Shown piece by piece: positions 36,958 through 49,381 of a stretch of 64,000 nt of DNA. The stretch lies in contig NC_061776.1 in the NCBI RefSeq assembly GCF_022458985.1, positions 11,240,591-11,304,590 on the forward strand, read 5' to 3'. Positions within the stretch are counted from its first letter, which is position 1. Every line of letters starts with the position of its first letter. This DNA is from Mugil cephalus. Lineage: Eukaryota; Chordata; Actinopteri; Mugiliformes; Mugilidae. The notes under the pieces are model-generated. The model worked only from the letters and a program-made list of their open reading frames with translations, had not been told where the DNA came from and did not search any database. A program made the position numbers and the translations under genes.

Positions 36958-36990
36958 CTTCAATTTGACACCCGTAAGCAGAGCCTTGTC
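36958..36990 (-). CDS. samd7: Candidate 33-bp upstream exon of samd7
   Basis: On the minus strand an acceptor (CCTGAATTAG) is followed by 33 bases reading DKALLTGVKLK and a strong donor, GTAAGT. Thirty-three bases keep the frame, and joining to the next acceptor at 33605 gives ...GVKLK-YSRGRQRRV-MTPREQ without a stop. The exon has no start codon, so a further 5' exon would be needed if it codes; otherwise it is 5' UTR. I do not recognise this peptide from mammalian SAMD7, so the support is splice sites and phase only. Confidence 0.45.
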
Positions 36991-38227
36991 CTAATTCAGG
37001 TTAAAAAAAAATACAACAACAACAAAAATGTAACCAAAAAGCCTCTGGGGAGCTGAAAGGACTGGTCTCTCTTCTGTCCCTCTTTCACTTCCAACTAAAA
37101 CGGCCTCCCACTAACCAGCCAACTGGTTGGAGTGCAGTCTGCTGCCAGCTAACTGCCTTAACTAAAAAAGACCTTTTAAATACCGATTCATTTCATCTCC
37201 ATTAGCTGGCCTTATCTCCTGTGGTAAGCCCTCCCTGTCCTGACATCACTGTGATCTCCCGTCCAACTGCTTGTTGCACCTTGCAACTGATGTGTAATTA
37301 CTGAAGCAGAACTGGTACTAAGCGTGGAGTGCTAAACCTCTTTCAACGTTTACCTCACTAATCCCTTGTTAGCACTTTAGGCCATGGTTAAGACACCCAA
37401 ATGCTTAGCTTCCTTTTCCAGCAGCAAAATGGTCAACCCCGCCTGACTGCTCTGCGGCCACATGCAGAGAAACTGCACAGTCCTGGCTGTAGACTTTAGA
37501 AATCCTGCAGATCCGTCTTGTTTTTTCTTCCTCACATGTCTAGTTTGGGTGTCAGAGGTACCGCGCTCCCCAGGGTGCCGAAGAGTTGACCCAAACACGC
37601 TTGGTGGTAATTTGCCAGAAATCCGACTAAATGTTGGACGGATCATCCTCTCAGACCTCTTAATCTGACAGTTTGTGCTCACCAACCGCTTACGGCACAT
37701 GGGCCCTGCACTTCTTTCAGTGATGTTTTCCTTAATTCCACGGTGGCCAGCTAGGTGAGCTCAGTCGGTGGGCTGGCAGGAAATTTTACTAAACAGCAGA
37801 CATAATCTGGAGGGTCTCAACAGTCTGCAAGAAAGCATGGAGCCCCTGGGGAGCTGAGCAAACTGTTCAGTAAACGGCTGTTTTGTTATGTGCGAACTCA
37901 GTAAACACATCATCAGGTTGTGGGACAAGAAGCTTGAATGTAGATAGAAATATGGACAAATCAGCTCAATAAAATGTTCTATTTTGTATTCCTTTATTCA
38001 GTCAGTTAGCAGAGAAATACACAAATTGTACCCTTGACTTCCACAAATATATGATTAATTACGATTAAATATCATTCATTTTAAATCCATATTAGCAGCA
38101 TGCACTACAAGCTGAGTATTTTGACATATCATTATAGAATGGGCAAATTTGTCTATCTTATAAACTTACTGGTTATCAGTGGATAGAAAACAGGTACAAA
38201 TTGAGAAATTAAGCCTTTTATTGTCTT

Positions 38228-38267
<40 letters not shown>

Positions 38268-39201
38268 AAAAAAGACCGTGTGGTTACAATGCCAGCCAAA
38301 GCGTTAATCACATGAAGGGGACTTGCTGCTGTGTTCCTGTCAAATGTAAAATTGAAAGAAACGTGCTTTATATATTGTTTAGCTGCTGAAAAACAGTGTA
38401 TTTGCTTAGCTTTACCTGCATTTTTACCACTCATGTTTTCATGAATCATTCATTCTGTTTCAGGTCAAACAAAAAAAAATAGAGCTGGGATTGATTTCTT
38501 CTGGGAACCGGAGGAAACGGGAGCCAGGCTGTGCTGCATAAAGTTGTATTTGGTTGCTTTCTTACATGAAGACTTAGCGATAATGCTCAGTGGCATCCAA
38601 ATGATGTTTAGACTCCATAGGTGCAGGAACCACTCGCTGCACCACTTAAGGAAGGGCACTGTGCCTTTGACAGGAGGCAGGATGGATCCATTTAGACTCC
38701 ACTGTGATGTCTCATTGATGTTTTTTTTTTTCCTGCTGCTGGATGTGTGTGTTTGTGTGGGTCTGTTGAGTCATAGCCCAATCATTTTCTGCTTGGGAAG
38801 CCAATAGGATTACTTGTATGTAAGTAGAGTCACATTCACAACAATTTTTTTTTCTAAATGTCACACATGATGGTAGATAAACTCTGACTCTGTTGTTTTG
38901 TAGCTGCTGTACGGAAGCCTAAAAGTCTTAATAAAAAAAGGATTATAACTTCCTATTAATATTTACAACTAATATATAAAGTATATTGTATCACTTCAAC
39001 TTTATTGTGTAGAAACTTCATACATTTACTTTTTTGTACACGAAAAACCAAGGAAGTTCTGCACAACAGTACAGACAAGAAGTTTTTAAATCAACTGATG
39101 TTGACGTGATTTCATTAGCATTAATTAGCAACTGTCTGGACATGATCAAGTTAAGTAGTATTAAAATATCAGGATTCATTGCTGATTTCCTTTGGTTATT
39201 G
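36991..39201. other. Region upstream of samd7, no recognised gene
   Basis: Probable promoter side of samd7 (minus strand), with another TAATCC at 37359. The block 38,465-38,800 is moderately GC-rich and has open frames on both strands, but without a recognised domain or paired splice sites. A (CTA)n tract lies at 38,227-38,267. Confidence 0.45.
38227..38267. repeat. (CTA)n trinucleotide microsatellite
   Basis: About thirteen uninterrupted units in intergenic DNA. Confidence 0.9.
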
Positions 39202-39209
39202 CTATTTTC

Positions 39210-40842
39210 GGTAACACTTTCTATGAAGGTTGTATTTATAATGCCCTATGAATGCACTCATAATGTTTTATAAGGTGTCTATAAAGCATTATAATGGTCA
39301 TTATTACCATCTATACATATTCACAAGTCGTTATAACCAACTTCATGATGCATTATGACAACTGGTTACGAATGATTATAATTTTAATCTGAATAGTGCA
39401 TTATAAATATGTCAATATCTGCCTATTCACTTGTTAGTTTTATAATGCATCATAAGCATTTATTGAATGCCGTCAGATATTATTTTGATATCGTTTTTAT
39501 TTATATTATTATTATTGTAGAAGTGTCATTCCTTAGTCCATGACCCCTGACCTCTGACCCTACCCACCCACCTCCGTCCCCAGCTCCTCCCACTGTCGTA
39601 AAGCATTGACTGTATGTACTAGTCGTAAAGCGGCTTTTCTTTCCTTTCTCCGCTGAGTCCTCCCCAGGACAGGTAGGATGTGTCTCTGTCCTGCTAGTGT
39701 TTTGTGAGCTAATGCCTTACTTTGCTTACATGAAGCACATCGTTTACATATTAAAGCAATGATTTCGAATGGTTTCAATCATTAAATGCAAGAATATGAA
39801 AACGATCTAATTTGTGAGTTAAAACTAGCCGTGTCTGGTAACTTTCGTGTAGCTAGCTTAAGCCACCTACGGGTAATCTGCGCTGCCTGCATGATATGCG
39901 GTAACATAATGTCTCATTAGGCTGCTTTAAACAAAAAACGTGATCTGCTTATGTGTTTTCATTCAAACCTTTCTGCATAAAAACAAACCCAGCTAGAGCA
40001 CTAAAGATTTGCCTCTGTTCTTCTTGTAGTTGCTGTCAAACCATCTCCTGACCTCTGACCCTGAATCACCTCACCAACCCAAAGGCACTTTTAAGGGCCA
40101 CATCTCTAGGACCACGCCATGCCACATTTGTGGCCTGTTTCACGTGTTTGTGTAATGTGCTCAGAGCGTTGATAATCATTCTGATTATGTGTGTTGGTTT
40201 AAATGAAAATAAAGTGAACTAAATGCATTTCTTTTGTCTTTACTGTCCAGGCATTTCATTTGCTCTAATTTACCTAAAGCTGACAAATAACACCTATGAT
40301 ATTAACACTGTGCATATGGGGTAAAGATGCCAGACTCAGGACTTAGTTCATTGCACCTTTTAATTACTCATAGTAACTTATATCTGTTAATAATAGTGTC
40401 ATATTCTTGTCACTTTACTTAGCGCTGACAAATAGCACTTATGATATTGCATAGCTGTTTATAACAGTGTGCTGTAGGGAGATGCATAGAATTATTATAA
40501 CTTTATTACATATACTTATAACTACAGATATAAAGCACTTTAGGCGAAGTCAAAACTCATTATGCATCACTATGCACATTTAGCAAAGCAAAGTAGTTAT
40601 GATGCATTATAAAACTAACAAGTGACTAGGCAGATATTGACATATTTATAATGCACTATTCAGATTAAAATTATAATCATTCGTAACCAGTTGTCATAAT
40701 GCATCATGAAGTTGGTTATAACGACTTGTGAATATGTATAGATGGTAATAATGACCATTATAATGCTTTATAGACACCTTATAAAACATTATGAGTGTAT
40801 TCATAGGGCATTATACATACAACCTTCATAGAAAGTGTTACC
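39210..40842. mobile_element. Foldback DNA transposon with 246-bp terminal inverted repeats
   Basis: The left arm, 39210-39455, starts GGTAACACTTTCTATGAAGG. Its reverse complement fills 40597-40842 with only a few mismatches. The element is flanked on both sides by the 8-bp direct repeat CTATTTTC (39202-39209 and 40843-40850), a target-site duplication. An 8-bp duplication fits hAT, P, Merlin or Zisupton-type transposases; the GGTAACACTTT end is a form seen in many fish repeats. The 1,141-bp interior has no transposase frame. It holds a diverged internal repeat pair (AGCTGACAAATAACACCTAT near 40,281 and a similar copy near 40,423) and an apparent 3' exon with AATAAA at 40208. Confidence 0.9.
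40030..40213 (+). other. Exon-like segment with polyA signal inside the foldback element
   Basis: A pyrimidine-rich acceptor, CTGTTCTTCTTGTAG, is followed by an open frame ending at TAA 40153-40155 whose last residues read TPCHICGLFHVFV. AATAAA follows at 40208-40213 with a T/GT-rich stretch behind it. Upstream, 39521-39672 is bounded by TTATTATTGTAG and GACAG/GTAGG, so two exons could be imagined, but the first has no good frame. It may be captured host sequence or the relic of a transposase gene end. No function is claimed. Confidence 0.35.
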
Positions 40843-40850
40843 CTATTTTC

Positions 40851-43350
40851 TTTGTATATTATACATATTATACAGGCTATAAGCCAAACATTGAGCACTA
40901 AAAAACAAGCCACGTTTTTAGTACTTCATACTAACACACATAAGTTCCTTAAGCAATATTTTAAATGCAAAATTTAAACTTATGAATATTGACATTTTTA
41001 TTTATTTTATTATTTTGATCCATTAAAAGATTTGAAAATGCTCTATTTATTGGGTTTAAGTTTAAAACGACCTCTTACAGTACATTTTAACCAAAAGGTT
41101 TATATTTTCTTTTTTTATTTCATAACATGCTGTAAACCTTTCATTTGTACCCGTAGCATATATGCAGGACTTTACAAAGGACAGAAGAATATTAAGCAAG
41201 GTTTTGCTTTGACATCAATTTGTTCACATAAAAACCACAAACCAACATTTTTAAGGTTGGATATTTTATGGCTCCAAAATAAATTCAGAAACAGACGTAC
41301 TGTACTCGTAATACTTCTAATGATATTATAGTATTATTCATCCTTTTTATTAACTTGTGTTACAGCAGAAGCGTGTTTCTTGACTGAAAAAAAAAGAAGA
41401 AACCCCTAATCAAGGACTTAGGAATTAAGAGAAGAGAGCATTAGGGCATCTAAACCTCTAATTTAGGAATCTCCTAGGTGTAAGCTTTTTATGAGGGATT
41501 TCTCACCGTGTTGCTTGCACCCAGTCACAGAGAGGTGATGGGATCAGAACAGGTTTAACGTCGAGAAACAGGCCCGGCTATAAATTCACTGGGTCAGCAC
41601 AGAGCCGGACGCTATTTCATCTTCTAATTACAGCAACAATCTGGTGTCCGGATCACGCGCCTTTCCTGTATTCCTCCTCATCAAGACACGACTGTCCCCA
41701 AAGCTGTAATCCCACTAAATTGGAAGCATTACCTCTTTTATGCCCGGTGGAAATCTTGACACCGTGGCAGGATTCTTCGGGATCAGGAATCCCTTAAATA
41801 ACACTTAGTTTGAAGACTTGCTGAGCAGAGACTGAACATGAATTTAATCATGAACGCCGAACACAAAGAATTAAATTGCAGTCCAGTGAGTGAAGGCAAT
41901 TCCTATTTATTAAAGGCTTTCTCTTGTCAAGGGAATACATCTCATTTTAATAGGTTTGCAGGTAGTCTTTTGCATCAATAAAAGAATAATGTTTTACCCT
42001 GTGACCTTCTCTGTCTGTGGTGCTGAAGAATGCTCAAGAATCCCTGCTGAAAAACGTTTCCTGATTTTCCTGTAAAGAAAATAACAAAACGAAGAAACGA
42101 ATAGAGAGATGAAATGAGATGAAATTTATCCCATCTCTTTAACATATTCCCGGTTTCCACAAGTCATTTGCCGGAAATTTGTTATGCTGCCTTCAAATGG
42201 AATCGTAAATCGTGAGGATAGTGTTGCTAAGCAACTGCTGGTTATCACTGAAGCTAACAGTTAGCAATCTTAGCAAGCTAACGACAAAGCTAACGTACGA
42301 AGCACCAGTGGGAAAAGATCCCAATAAACATTCTGTATACTAACTCAGTACCATGGCTACATAAAAATACATGACTAAATTATGTTATATTAACCATATA
42401 CCATACAGTAATTTCTGAAAATGTCAGCTACTCATGCATGTAATTCAATTTCTTTGTGTATGTTTGCCTCTTCTTGGACCCATATTCTAAATATAAAGAA
42501 ACATTTTGAACTTTTACCTGTTTTCCTGAGGGATCCCTGCAGTTTATTAGGCGGTAGCATGTTAGCATGCTAACTTACGTCTGTTAGCTGTAAATAAAAA
42601 ATAAGGCTAAGTCTAATGGGAATATCATCGTAATATATTAGATATGTAGCATAAATGCTAACGTCGGAATGCTAATACACTAGTGCCGAGCAGGCTTAAT
42701 CAAATGAGACAGAAAGAGTCGGTATTTAGTCAGTAATAAATTATTATAAATTATCATACACTGTGATTTCATTCTATAAATACAGTAATTACACTGTTAG
42801 CCTCTGGTCTTGCAACTTAAAGCCCCCTCTTATGGTACTTACAGCCTTGTAAGTGGAAAGCTTTGGTCTTTGGATCACCAGTTTATATAATGATGCATAA
42901 AATGCTATTTGGCTGTTATATCATATGGAAAATATGGATTGCCGGCATCCTCATCCTTTCATCCTTTCAACTTCCTCATGTTGTAACCATGTTTTAAAAT
43001 AATTAACTTGTTTGATGTATTTTTAATACAGTGAATAACAACAGACAAGAGAAACTGACAATGTATAGAACAACATCCTCCACATAAAGAAAACATTACG
43101 AAAATAACATTTGTATAACAAACACATTACAAACCAGTAAAATATGTGAGAACATATATAATATATCCTCAAAATACTACTGAAAAACTACTGAAAACAG
43201 CAATCTTTTACACACACCAGGCGATCACATCCTTTTATGTGTTCATATACCATATATGAATGCTAACAGGTGCCAAAAATCTCACACAGCTCTCTCAAAA
43301 TAACCGTGACTGCAAATAGGTAGGAGGGGCTGTGAACTGCTGTCACTGTC
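40851..43350. other. Gene-free region before the apod cluster
   Basis: No coding exon recognised. 41,400-41,830 has mixed composition and looks less decayed than its surroundings. 42,200-42,680 contains many GCTAAC/GTTAGC words (see findings). Confidence 0.45.
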
Positions 43351-43359
43351 TGACAGGCC

Positions 43360-43367
43360 TATAAAAA
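43360..43367 (+). promoter_or_regulatory. TATA box of apod copy 1
   Basis: TATAAAAA about 30 bp upstream of a short candidate 5' UTR exon that ends AGTTAAACAG/GTAAAAG (donor at about 43408). The coding exon's acceptor is TCCTAACAG at 43507-43515, so the start codon lies in the second exon. Confidence 0.7.
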
Positions 43368-43528
43368 AAACCCATCCCCACTCTGAAATGCTACTCAGTT
43401 AAACAGGTAAAAGCGCCGTGACTCAATCCTGTTTCATCTCTTCTTGCAAATTTATAACTGATGACTTTTGTTGATGTTGTAAATAACTACGGAAAGATCT
43501 TTTTGTTCCTAACAGGGTGTGGAGAAAA

Positions 43529-44776
43529 ATGAATGCCATCCAGGTGTTTTCGCTCACTCTGCTGTCCCTTCTGGCGGCCAACGCTCAGGTCATCATGCCT
43601 GGAAGATGCCCCAGGCCTGCTGTCCAGAGCGACTTTGATGCCGCGAAGGTGAATATCGAGCTGTCCACAGCGCGCCAGGAGAAACCACGGCGGAATTTTA
43701 ATCCACCTTCTTAAGTTTCAGTGTGTCTTCACCGGCATTAAACGCAACTTATTGGGTTTCATCTGCAGTATCTCGGTAGGTGGTATGAAATACAGAGGCT
43801 GCCGCACACTTTCCAGAAGGGCGAGTGCAGCACTGCCACCTACAGCCTGAAGAGCCCTGGAGTCATTGGTGTCCTCAACAGGGAGCTGCTGTGAGTCCCC
43901 TCCCTCTACATCTCTTTTGTCATTCGATCGCTGGACGAAGTAAATAAACAAGAATGTTTTAACTTCTTACTTTTTAGAGATGACGGGACCATTAACGCCC
44001 TTACCGGCTCCGCCAAGAGTTCATCTGAGCCTGCCAAGCTGCTTGTCTCCTTCTTTGAGAGTATGGATCATTTATTTTTTTGTTTTTTTTAACAAAGATT
44101 ATTAGTTCAACACAAACACACAAACATGTAAAAAAAAAAAAAAAAAAAAGACTAACGAGGCATCTGCTGTTAAAATACGCTCAAACGTGAAATAATGAGG
44201 GAATCTTGTCCGTTTGGAGGTGGGAGTGGGCGGCATGTGTGCATGAATGTTTGTTTGAGTGTTATAGTGGATCAGTGTGTGTGGAATGGACTGTGGGAGA
44301 GTGGGAAGTTTGACAAGGGTGATAAGTTGGTATCTTGGTGGATTTATAGTGTATTTGTACTATTGTTATGTATGTTATTTATATCTGTGCCTGGGCGCCT
44401 CCAAAAAGCTCTGGAGCTTCAGTGGATGTCTTAAACTGATATATTATATGAATACGTGATACGATGTGTAAATAAAAGCAAAATGGGTGCAATGTGAAAC
44501 CTTCAACATGTTTTTTCCCTCTTCATACTTTCAGACTCTCCCCCTGCCCCATATTGGGTCCTGTCCACCGACTATGACAACTACGCGCTGGTCTACAGCT
44601 GCACTGACCTGGGACTGATCCATCTGGAGTTCGCCTGGATCCTGAGCAGAGAGCCCAGCCTCCCCGAGGAGACGATCGAAGAGCTGCACAGCACCCTGTC
44701 CTCCATCGGAGTCAGAGTGGACAAGCTGCTCACCACAAACCAGGATGCGGCTTATTGCAGGACCATGAGCGAGTAA
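43529..44776 (+). CDS. apod: Apolipoprotein D (lipocalin), cluster copy 1, 4 coding exons, 188 aa
   Basis: Secreted lipocalin carrying small hydrophobic ligands (arachidonate and progesterone in mammals). Exons 43529-43648, 43769-43890, 43978-44060, 44535-44776; total 567 nt, same length class as human APOD (189 aa). A signal peptide covers about residues 1-20 (MNAIQVFSLTLLSLLAANAQ). Lipocalin motif 1 is LGRWYEIQRLP (about 42-52), motif 2 STDYDNYALVYSC, motif 3 WILSREPSLP. Four cysteines (GRCP, GECS, YSCT, AYCR) fit the two apoD disulphides. ATG 43529 was chosen over the upstream in-frame GTG because it begins the signal peptide. The last intron is cut by the breakpoint of the tandem duplication at 44228; this copy itself is whole. 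Confidence 0.95.
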
Positions 44777-46311
44777 ACACCGTTTTCACTGAATGTCTCG
44801 AGGCAATAAACTTAAATGCTTGAAACCAACGTGCGTGTTTTAGTCCTTTAAAGTCTCTGTGGTGGTTTGAGTAAACGGACCAACAATATCATCAAATGTC
44901 CAAGAGGTTACACTCGTTTTTAGGTCGATATTCAAGTATGATATATAGTATAGTATTAGTATAGTATCAGCAAATATGAGCAATACCCATAGTTTTTTTC
45001 TGAGTAATTTGCATATGATTAATACTGTAAAATGTAACAATTAAGCTACTATGACCAATTAATTTCCCTTGTGGATCATTAAAGTCTGTCCAAGTCTAAG
45101 AAGCCCAATTAGACACTTTTAAAATGGCCGTGCTGTTGATTCAGCACCACTTTAAGGACTACTGCGTTAGTCTGGATTAGCTCTTAGTCTTTCAGCAGTT
45201 AGTAGTTGTGCAACTAATAAAATGCAGACACTGTCATTTTATTGTTGTATCTTTCTGTTTTGTGAACTTCAGACTTCAAACAATGGTTAATGAAGCTTGA
45301 TTTCTTTTTTTCTTTCTGTCCTTGGCTGAGATACCTCAAGAAAGCTCCAAACTCCCAAACGGCACCGTGGGCAGCACACAGGTTAAATGCAGAGAAAGAA
45401 TTTCCCCACGAGAGATCACTACAGAATTACTGATTTCAAATGTACTGTGGACTGTGGAAAGAAGCTGGAGCATGAAGAAGACATGTTAAATATGTTTTTT
45501 TTGTGTGGGTTTTCTCCAGGTACTCTGGCCTTCTCTCACCCTCCAAAGAAATGGTAGTTAAGTTGACTGATAATTCCCTAAATTGGCCGTAGGCGTAGAA
45601 GTGAGTGTGAATGGTTGTTTGTCTCTCTGTGTTAGTCCTGTGATGACCTGTCCAGGATGTACCCCCACCTCTCACTCAGTGATATCTGGGATAGGACAAG
45701 AGGTTTTGTTTAATGCAGTTTCTCTTGTTTAATAATAACCGTTGCATCCAGACTGACCAGATCTTTGAATCATCCTACTGACTGGTACCCAGTAACATTT
45801 TACTGACATTTAAAGCATGGAGTTTCATGGTTCCTCCTATACAGCTGAAGCGCTTTGAGCCAGAGTGCAGCCTCAGATCGTCCAGCCAATCTCCTCTGGC
45901 TGTCCCTGCAAGATCAAAACTAGCGAAGGCCGAGGGTTGTGCTTTAGAGCTTCTTTCTAAAAGATGTGAGCCTCGCAGACTCATGTAACATCCTTTAAAG
46001 TGTAAATTTAAAAAGGATCTTGTAGAAACGTCTGCCTCAGTCTGTTCTGTTTGTTTTAATTTCTTACTTAATATATTTAATCTAGGACAATTTATTATCA
46101 TGATCTTATAATTTGACTTGAAATACTGTACACTAAACTTAAGCCAGAAAGAAAACGGAAAACACGTTTGTATAAAGATTATGATCAACAAATAACTCTC
46201 ACAAACGCTTCTTTAATCAGTCTGTTTATGTTCCAAAATACACCAGGACATTTTTACAAGTTAATACTGTATCATCCACTTAGCCACAGCAGTGTCTTTA
46301 TTCTGAGCTTT
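44777..46311. other. Spacer between convergent apod copies 1 and 2
   Basis: A polyadenylation signal for copy 1 (AATAAA, 44806-44811) lies 30 bp after its stop. The rest is repeat-derived: AATTTCCCTTGTGGATCATT near 45,061 and GTTAAATGCAGAGAAAGAAT near 45,381 are LINE-tail wording, and 45,510-45,700 is a reverse copy of the repeat seen at 13,645. No further exon was found. Confidence 0.6.
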
Positions 46312-47524
<1,213 letters not shown>

Positions 47525-47629
47525 CTTCTCACACTGATCTACCAAGAACAGAACAGACAACAGAGTTTACTGACAGGGAAAGAAAGAGAAGGAGACATGG
47601 ATGGAAAGAGTCGGGATGCTCACCTGTAA

Positions 47630-47763
47630 GTAATAGGCTACCTCTTTGGACCTCTGGCGCTCTTTTAAAGACCCAGACACCTGCAGCTTCCTCACTGATC
47701 ACATTCCTGAGCCCCTCCTTCCTCTGTGTGACGAAGACGTGGAGAAAGAGAGAGAGAGAGAGA
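47630..47763 (-). promoter_or_regulatory. Promoter region of apod copy 2
   Basis: On the minus strand, a TTTAAAAG TATA-like box (47662-47669) lies about 40 bp before the 5' UTR donor at 47622. A (GA)n tract sits at about 47,745-47,763. The same arrangement recurs for copy 3 at 52,212-52,354, where the GA tract is two units longer. Confidence 0.5.
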
Positions 47764-49139
47764 GGGAGAGGGCGCACCTGTTCAAATAAAAACACAATGT
47801 GACGACGAGTATCACCAATGGCAGCTTAGTGATGTAACCTGAAAGCATCTAATTCATTTACCTCAGTCCATTGATCTCAGCGAAGCCGTGAAGGTAAATG
47901 CAAAAATGACAAGAACGTATCTAAATATGGCTGAGTGCTCCGGTAGACAGAATTCAGGCAAAAAAGACTGTGAACTGAAGACAAACATTTATTTAAAAAA
48001 AAAAGGTTTGCAGACTTAAGGAACCACATTTCCCCTTAGGTTTGTTTGACTTTGAGACAAGTAACTGCTTATTTACACTCAATGACACACGAATATTACA
48101 CAAATATGACCACAGATGTCAGCAATTTTGGTACATAATTAATATATTATTATAAATACAAGAAATATTGCAGGAATAATAATTGCTGATATCTTTTCTT
48201 TATAATCTTTACGGTTAAAAAATGACATTGTGAGCTCAGTTTATGCTAATTACATAGCTACAGCTAGCGTCTGGTTAGACCGGTTAACTAACGTTGCTTC
48301 TGAAGATCATTAAACTACACACAACCACCTGTTAAACCAGCAAGTGTCAGTTTTGTCTATGGGGGACCAAAAACTACCATAAAAAATAAATAAATTAACC
48401 AAAACATAAATGTCGGCATTAATTAGTTTGTGAAATGTGACAAGTTGAAATACGAATTAAACTCAATTCATGTTCTAAAAATGTTTAATCCAGCTCAGTT
48501 AACGTGTAATCTGTATCCATAACCAAAACAAGGTGAGGTTTCCCCCTGAGAAATGACCTCTGACCTTCCAATGTGACACATTCTCACAACGATCGACCAC
48601 AACGATGATAGTAAAGGTTGTTATCTTAGCTGAGGGATCACTACATGCTGTATCAGCTTAACCAAACACTCCCCCTCTCTCAGTGTGGTGATAACATTCA
48701 CCAGTTGTGGGGAAAATAAATTTTACTCATTTCATGAATGAATACAGGTTCAATAGTATCTAACTGAACTGATTAGATACTACTATTTATTATCACTATT
48801 ATTGATCAAACCTCGCCCGCAATACAATTCTATTCTAATGGGCGGCATGTGTGCATGAATGTTTGTTTGAGTGTTATAGTGGATCAGTGTGTGTGTGGAA
48901 TGGACTGTGGGAGAGTGGGAAGTTTGACAAGGGTGATGAAGTTGGTATCTTGGTGGATTTATAATGTACTTGTACTATTGTTATGTATGTTATTTATATT
49001 TGTGCCTGGGTGCCTCCTAAAAGCTCTGGAGCTTCAGTGGGTGTCTCACACTGATATATTATATGAATACCTGATATGATATGTAAATAAAAGCAAAATG
49101 TGAAACCTTCAACATGTTTTTTCCTCTTCATACTTTCAG

Positions 49140-49381
49140 ACTCTCCTCCTGCCCCATATTGGGTCCTGTCCGCCGACTATGACAACTACGCGCTGGTCTA
49201 CAGCTGCACTGACCTGGGGCTGATCCATCTGGAGTTCGCCTGGATCCTGAGCAGAGAGCCCAGCCTCCCCGATGAGACGATCGAAGAGCTGCACAGCACC
49301 CTGTCCTACATCGGAGTCAGAGTGGACAAGCTGCTCACCACAAACCAGGATGCGGCTTATTGCAAGACCATGAGCGAGTAA
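49140..49381 (+). pseudogene. Orphan last exon of apod copy 1
   Basis: Duplicate of 44535-44776, with the acceptor (ATACTTTCAG) and the whole frame to TAA kept. Compared with the source exon there are six base changes; four change the residue (T to A, E to D, S to Y, R to K). No copy of apod exons 1-3 precedes it on the plus strand, because the duplication began inside the last intron. It cannot make a lipocalin alone. It could only be used as an alternative last exon spliced from copy 1, skipping the normal one; otherwise it is a gene fragment. Confidence 0.85.

Noticed and set aside
38227-38267. Regular short repeats as a possible CRISPR array
   Set aside because: A trinucleotide microsatellite without spacers in a vertebrate genome.
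38544-38807. Open frames on both strands in a moderately GC-rich block
   Set aside because: No recognised domain, a homopolymer interrupts the frame, and no exon pair could be built.
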